Shown one piece after another: positions 63,991 to 64,000 of a stretch of 64,000 bases of DNA; within the stretch, counting starts at the first letter, position 1; the number at the start of each line of letters is the position of its first letter. The position numbers and the translations under genes were made by a program. A model generated the notes under the pieces. The model made no database searches, was not told the origin of the DNA, and was given only the letters and a program-made list of their open reading frames with translations. Source of the stretch: Arenibacter certesii DSM 19833 (GTDB lineage: Bacteria; Bacteroidota; Bacteroidia; Flavobacteriales; Flavobacteriaceae); the NCBI RefSeq assembly GCF_000429545.1, contig NZ_AUCB01000021.1:25500-89499 (forward strand). The letters are read 5' to 3'.

Positions 63991-64000
63991 ATGGTTTATT

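Noticed and set aside
1..64000. Search for CRISPR arrays, tRNA/rRNA genes, IS elements, prophage genes
   Set aside because: No regularly spaced repeat-spacer units, no cloverleaf or rRNA sequence, no transposase, integrase or phage structural gene was seen by eye; a tool search (tRNAscan, ISfinder) would be needed to exclude short remnants.

Overview
This window looks like a chromosomal segment from a marine-type Flavobacteriaceae (Bacteroidota). The evidence is an AT-rich sequence, Bacteroidota-type -7 promoter elements (TAnnTTTG, for example at 17204, 22888 and 49615), several LytTR response regulators, ECF-sigma/DUF4252 and SatD/DUF3307 gene pairs, a serB-like/serA fusion, a LETM1-related biofilm-type protein, and many Bacteroidota-style lipoproteins and Gln-terminated signal peptides. 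No rRNA, tRNA, CRISPR array, IS element or prophage is visible. The genus cannot be fixed from the sequence alone.

Layout. 0-6 kb: a 5'-truncated gene, a DUF3748 beta-propeller lipoprotein, lrgAB-like genes, the rpsF-rpsR-rplI operon (minus strand) and a divergent LytTR regulator. 6-16 kb: a nadC-yihY-DUF2147-priA operon, rlmH, a bifunctional serB-like/serA fusion, and a satD-DUF3307 pair preceded by three 28-bp-spaced direct repeats. 16-26.6 kb: rdgB, a DEAD-box helicase with a hairpin leader, trmH, a sirtuin, purB, and an ECF sigma/DUF4252 operon. 26.7-30 kb: two tandem S41 protease lipoproteins. 30-35.4 kb: a cobalamin locus, with a B12 riboswitch controlling a BtuB-like receptor and a divergent BtuF/BtuC/BtuD-like ABC transporter. 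35.6-42 kb: rmuC, a thioesterase and the oxidative pentose phosphate genes pgl, zwf and gnd. 42-47 kb: a LETM1-related protein and a LytS/LytTR operon with three stand-alone 2TM proteins and a fourth 2TM domain fused to the kinase. 48-53 kb: an FAD oxidoreductase, an RhlE-type helicase, an endonuclease/exonuclease/phosphatase protein, a PaiB-like protein and rpiA.

53-64 kb is the most accessory-looking part. A TPR histidine kinase and LytTR regulator sit at the centre of a divergent locus. Around them are three strongly diverged secreted proteins of about 255 residues, each apparently made of two ferredoxin-like (dimeric alpha/beta-barrel) repeats. The same stretch holds two SnoaL/NTF2-like exported proteins, a thioesterase gene interrupted by one in-frame TGA, a DoxX protein, a metallophosphoesterase-like lipoprotein and an OxyR with both redox cysteines. 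This is my main candidate for an undescribed system.

The genes fit a free-living aerobic heterotroph: NADPH supply (zwf/pgl/gnd/rpiA), NAD and serine synthesis, B12 salvage and peroxide sensing, with heavy use of LytTR signalling. Several starts were moved from the longest open frame. The BtuD-like gene has no ATG/GTG/TTG in a plausible place.
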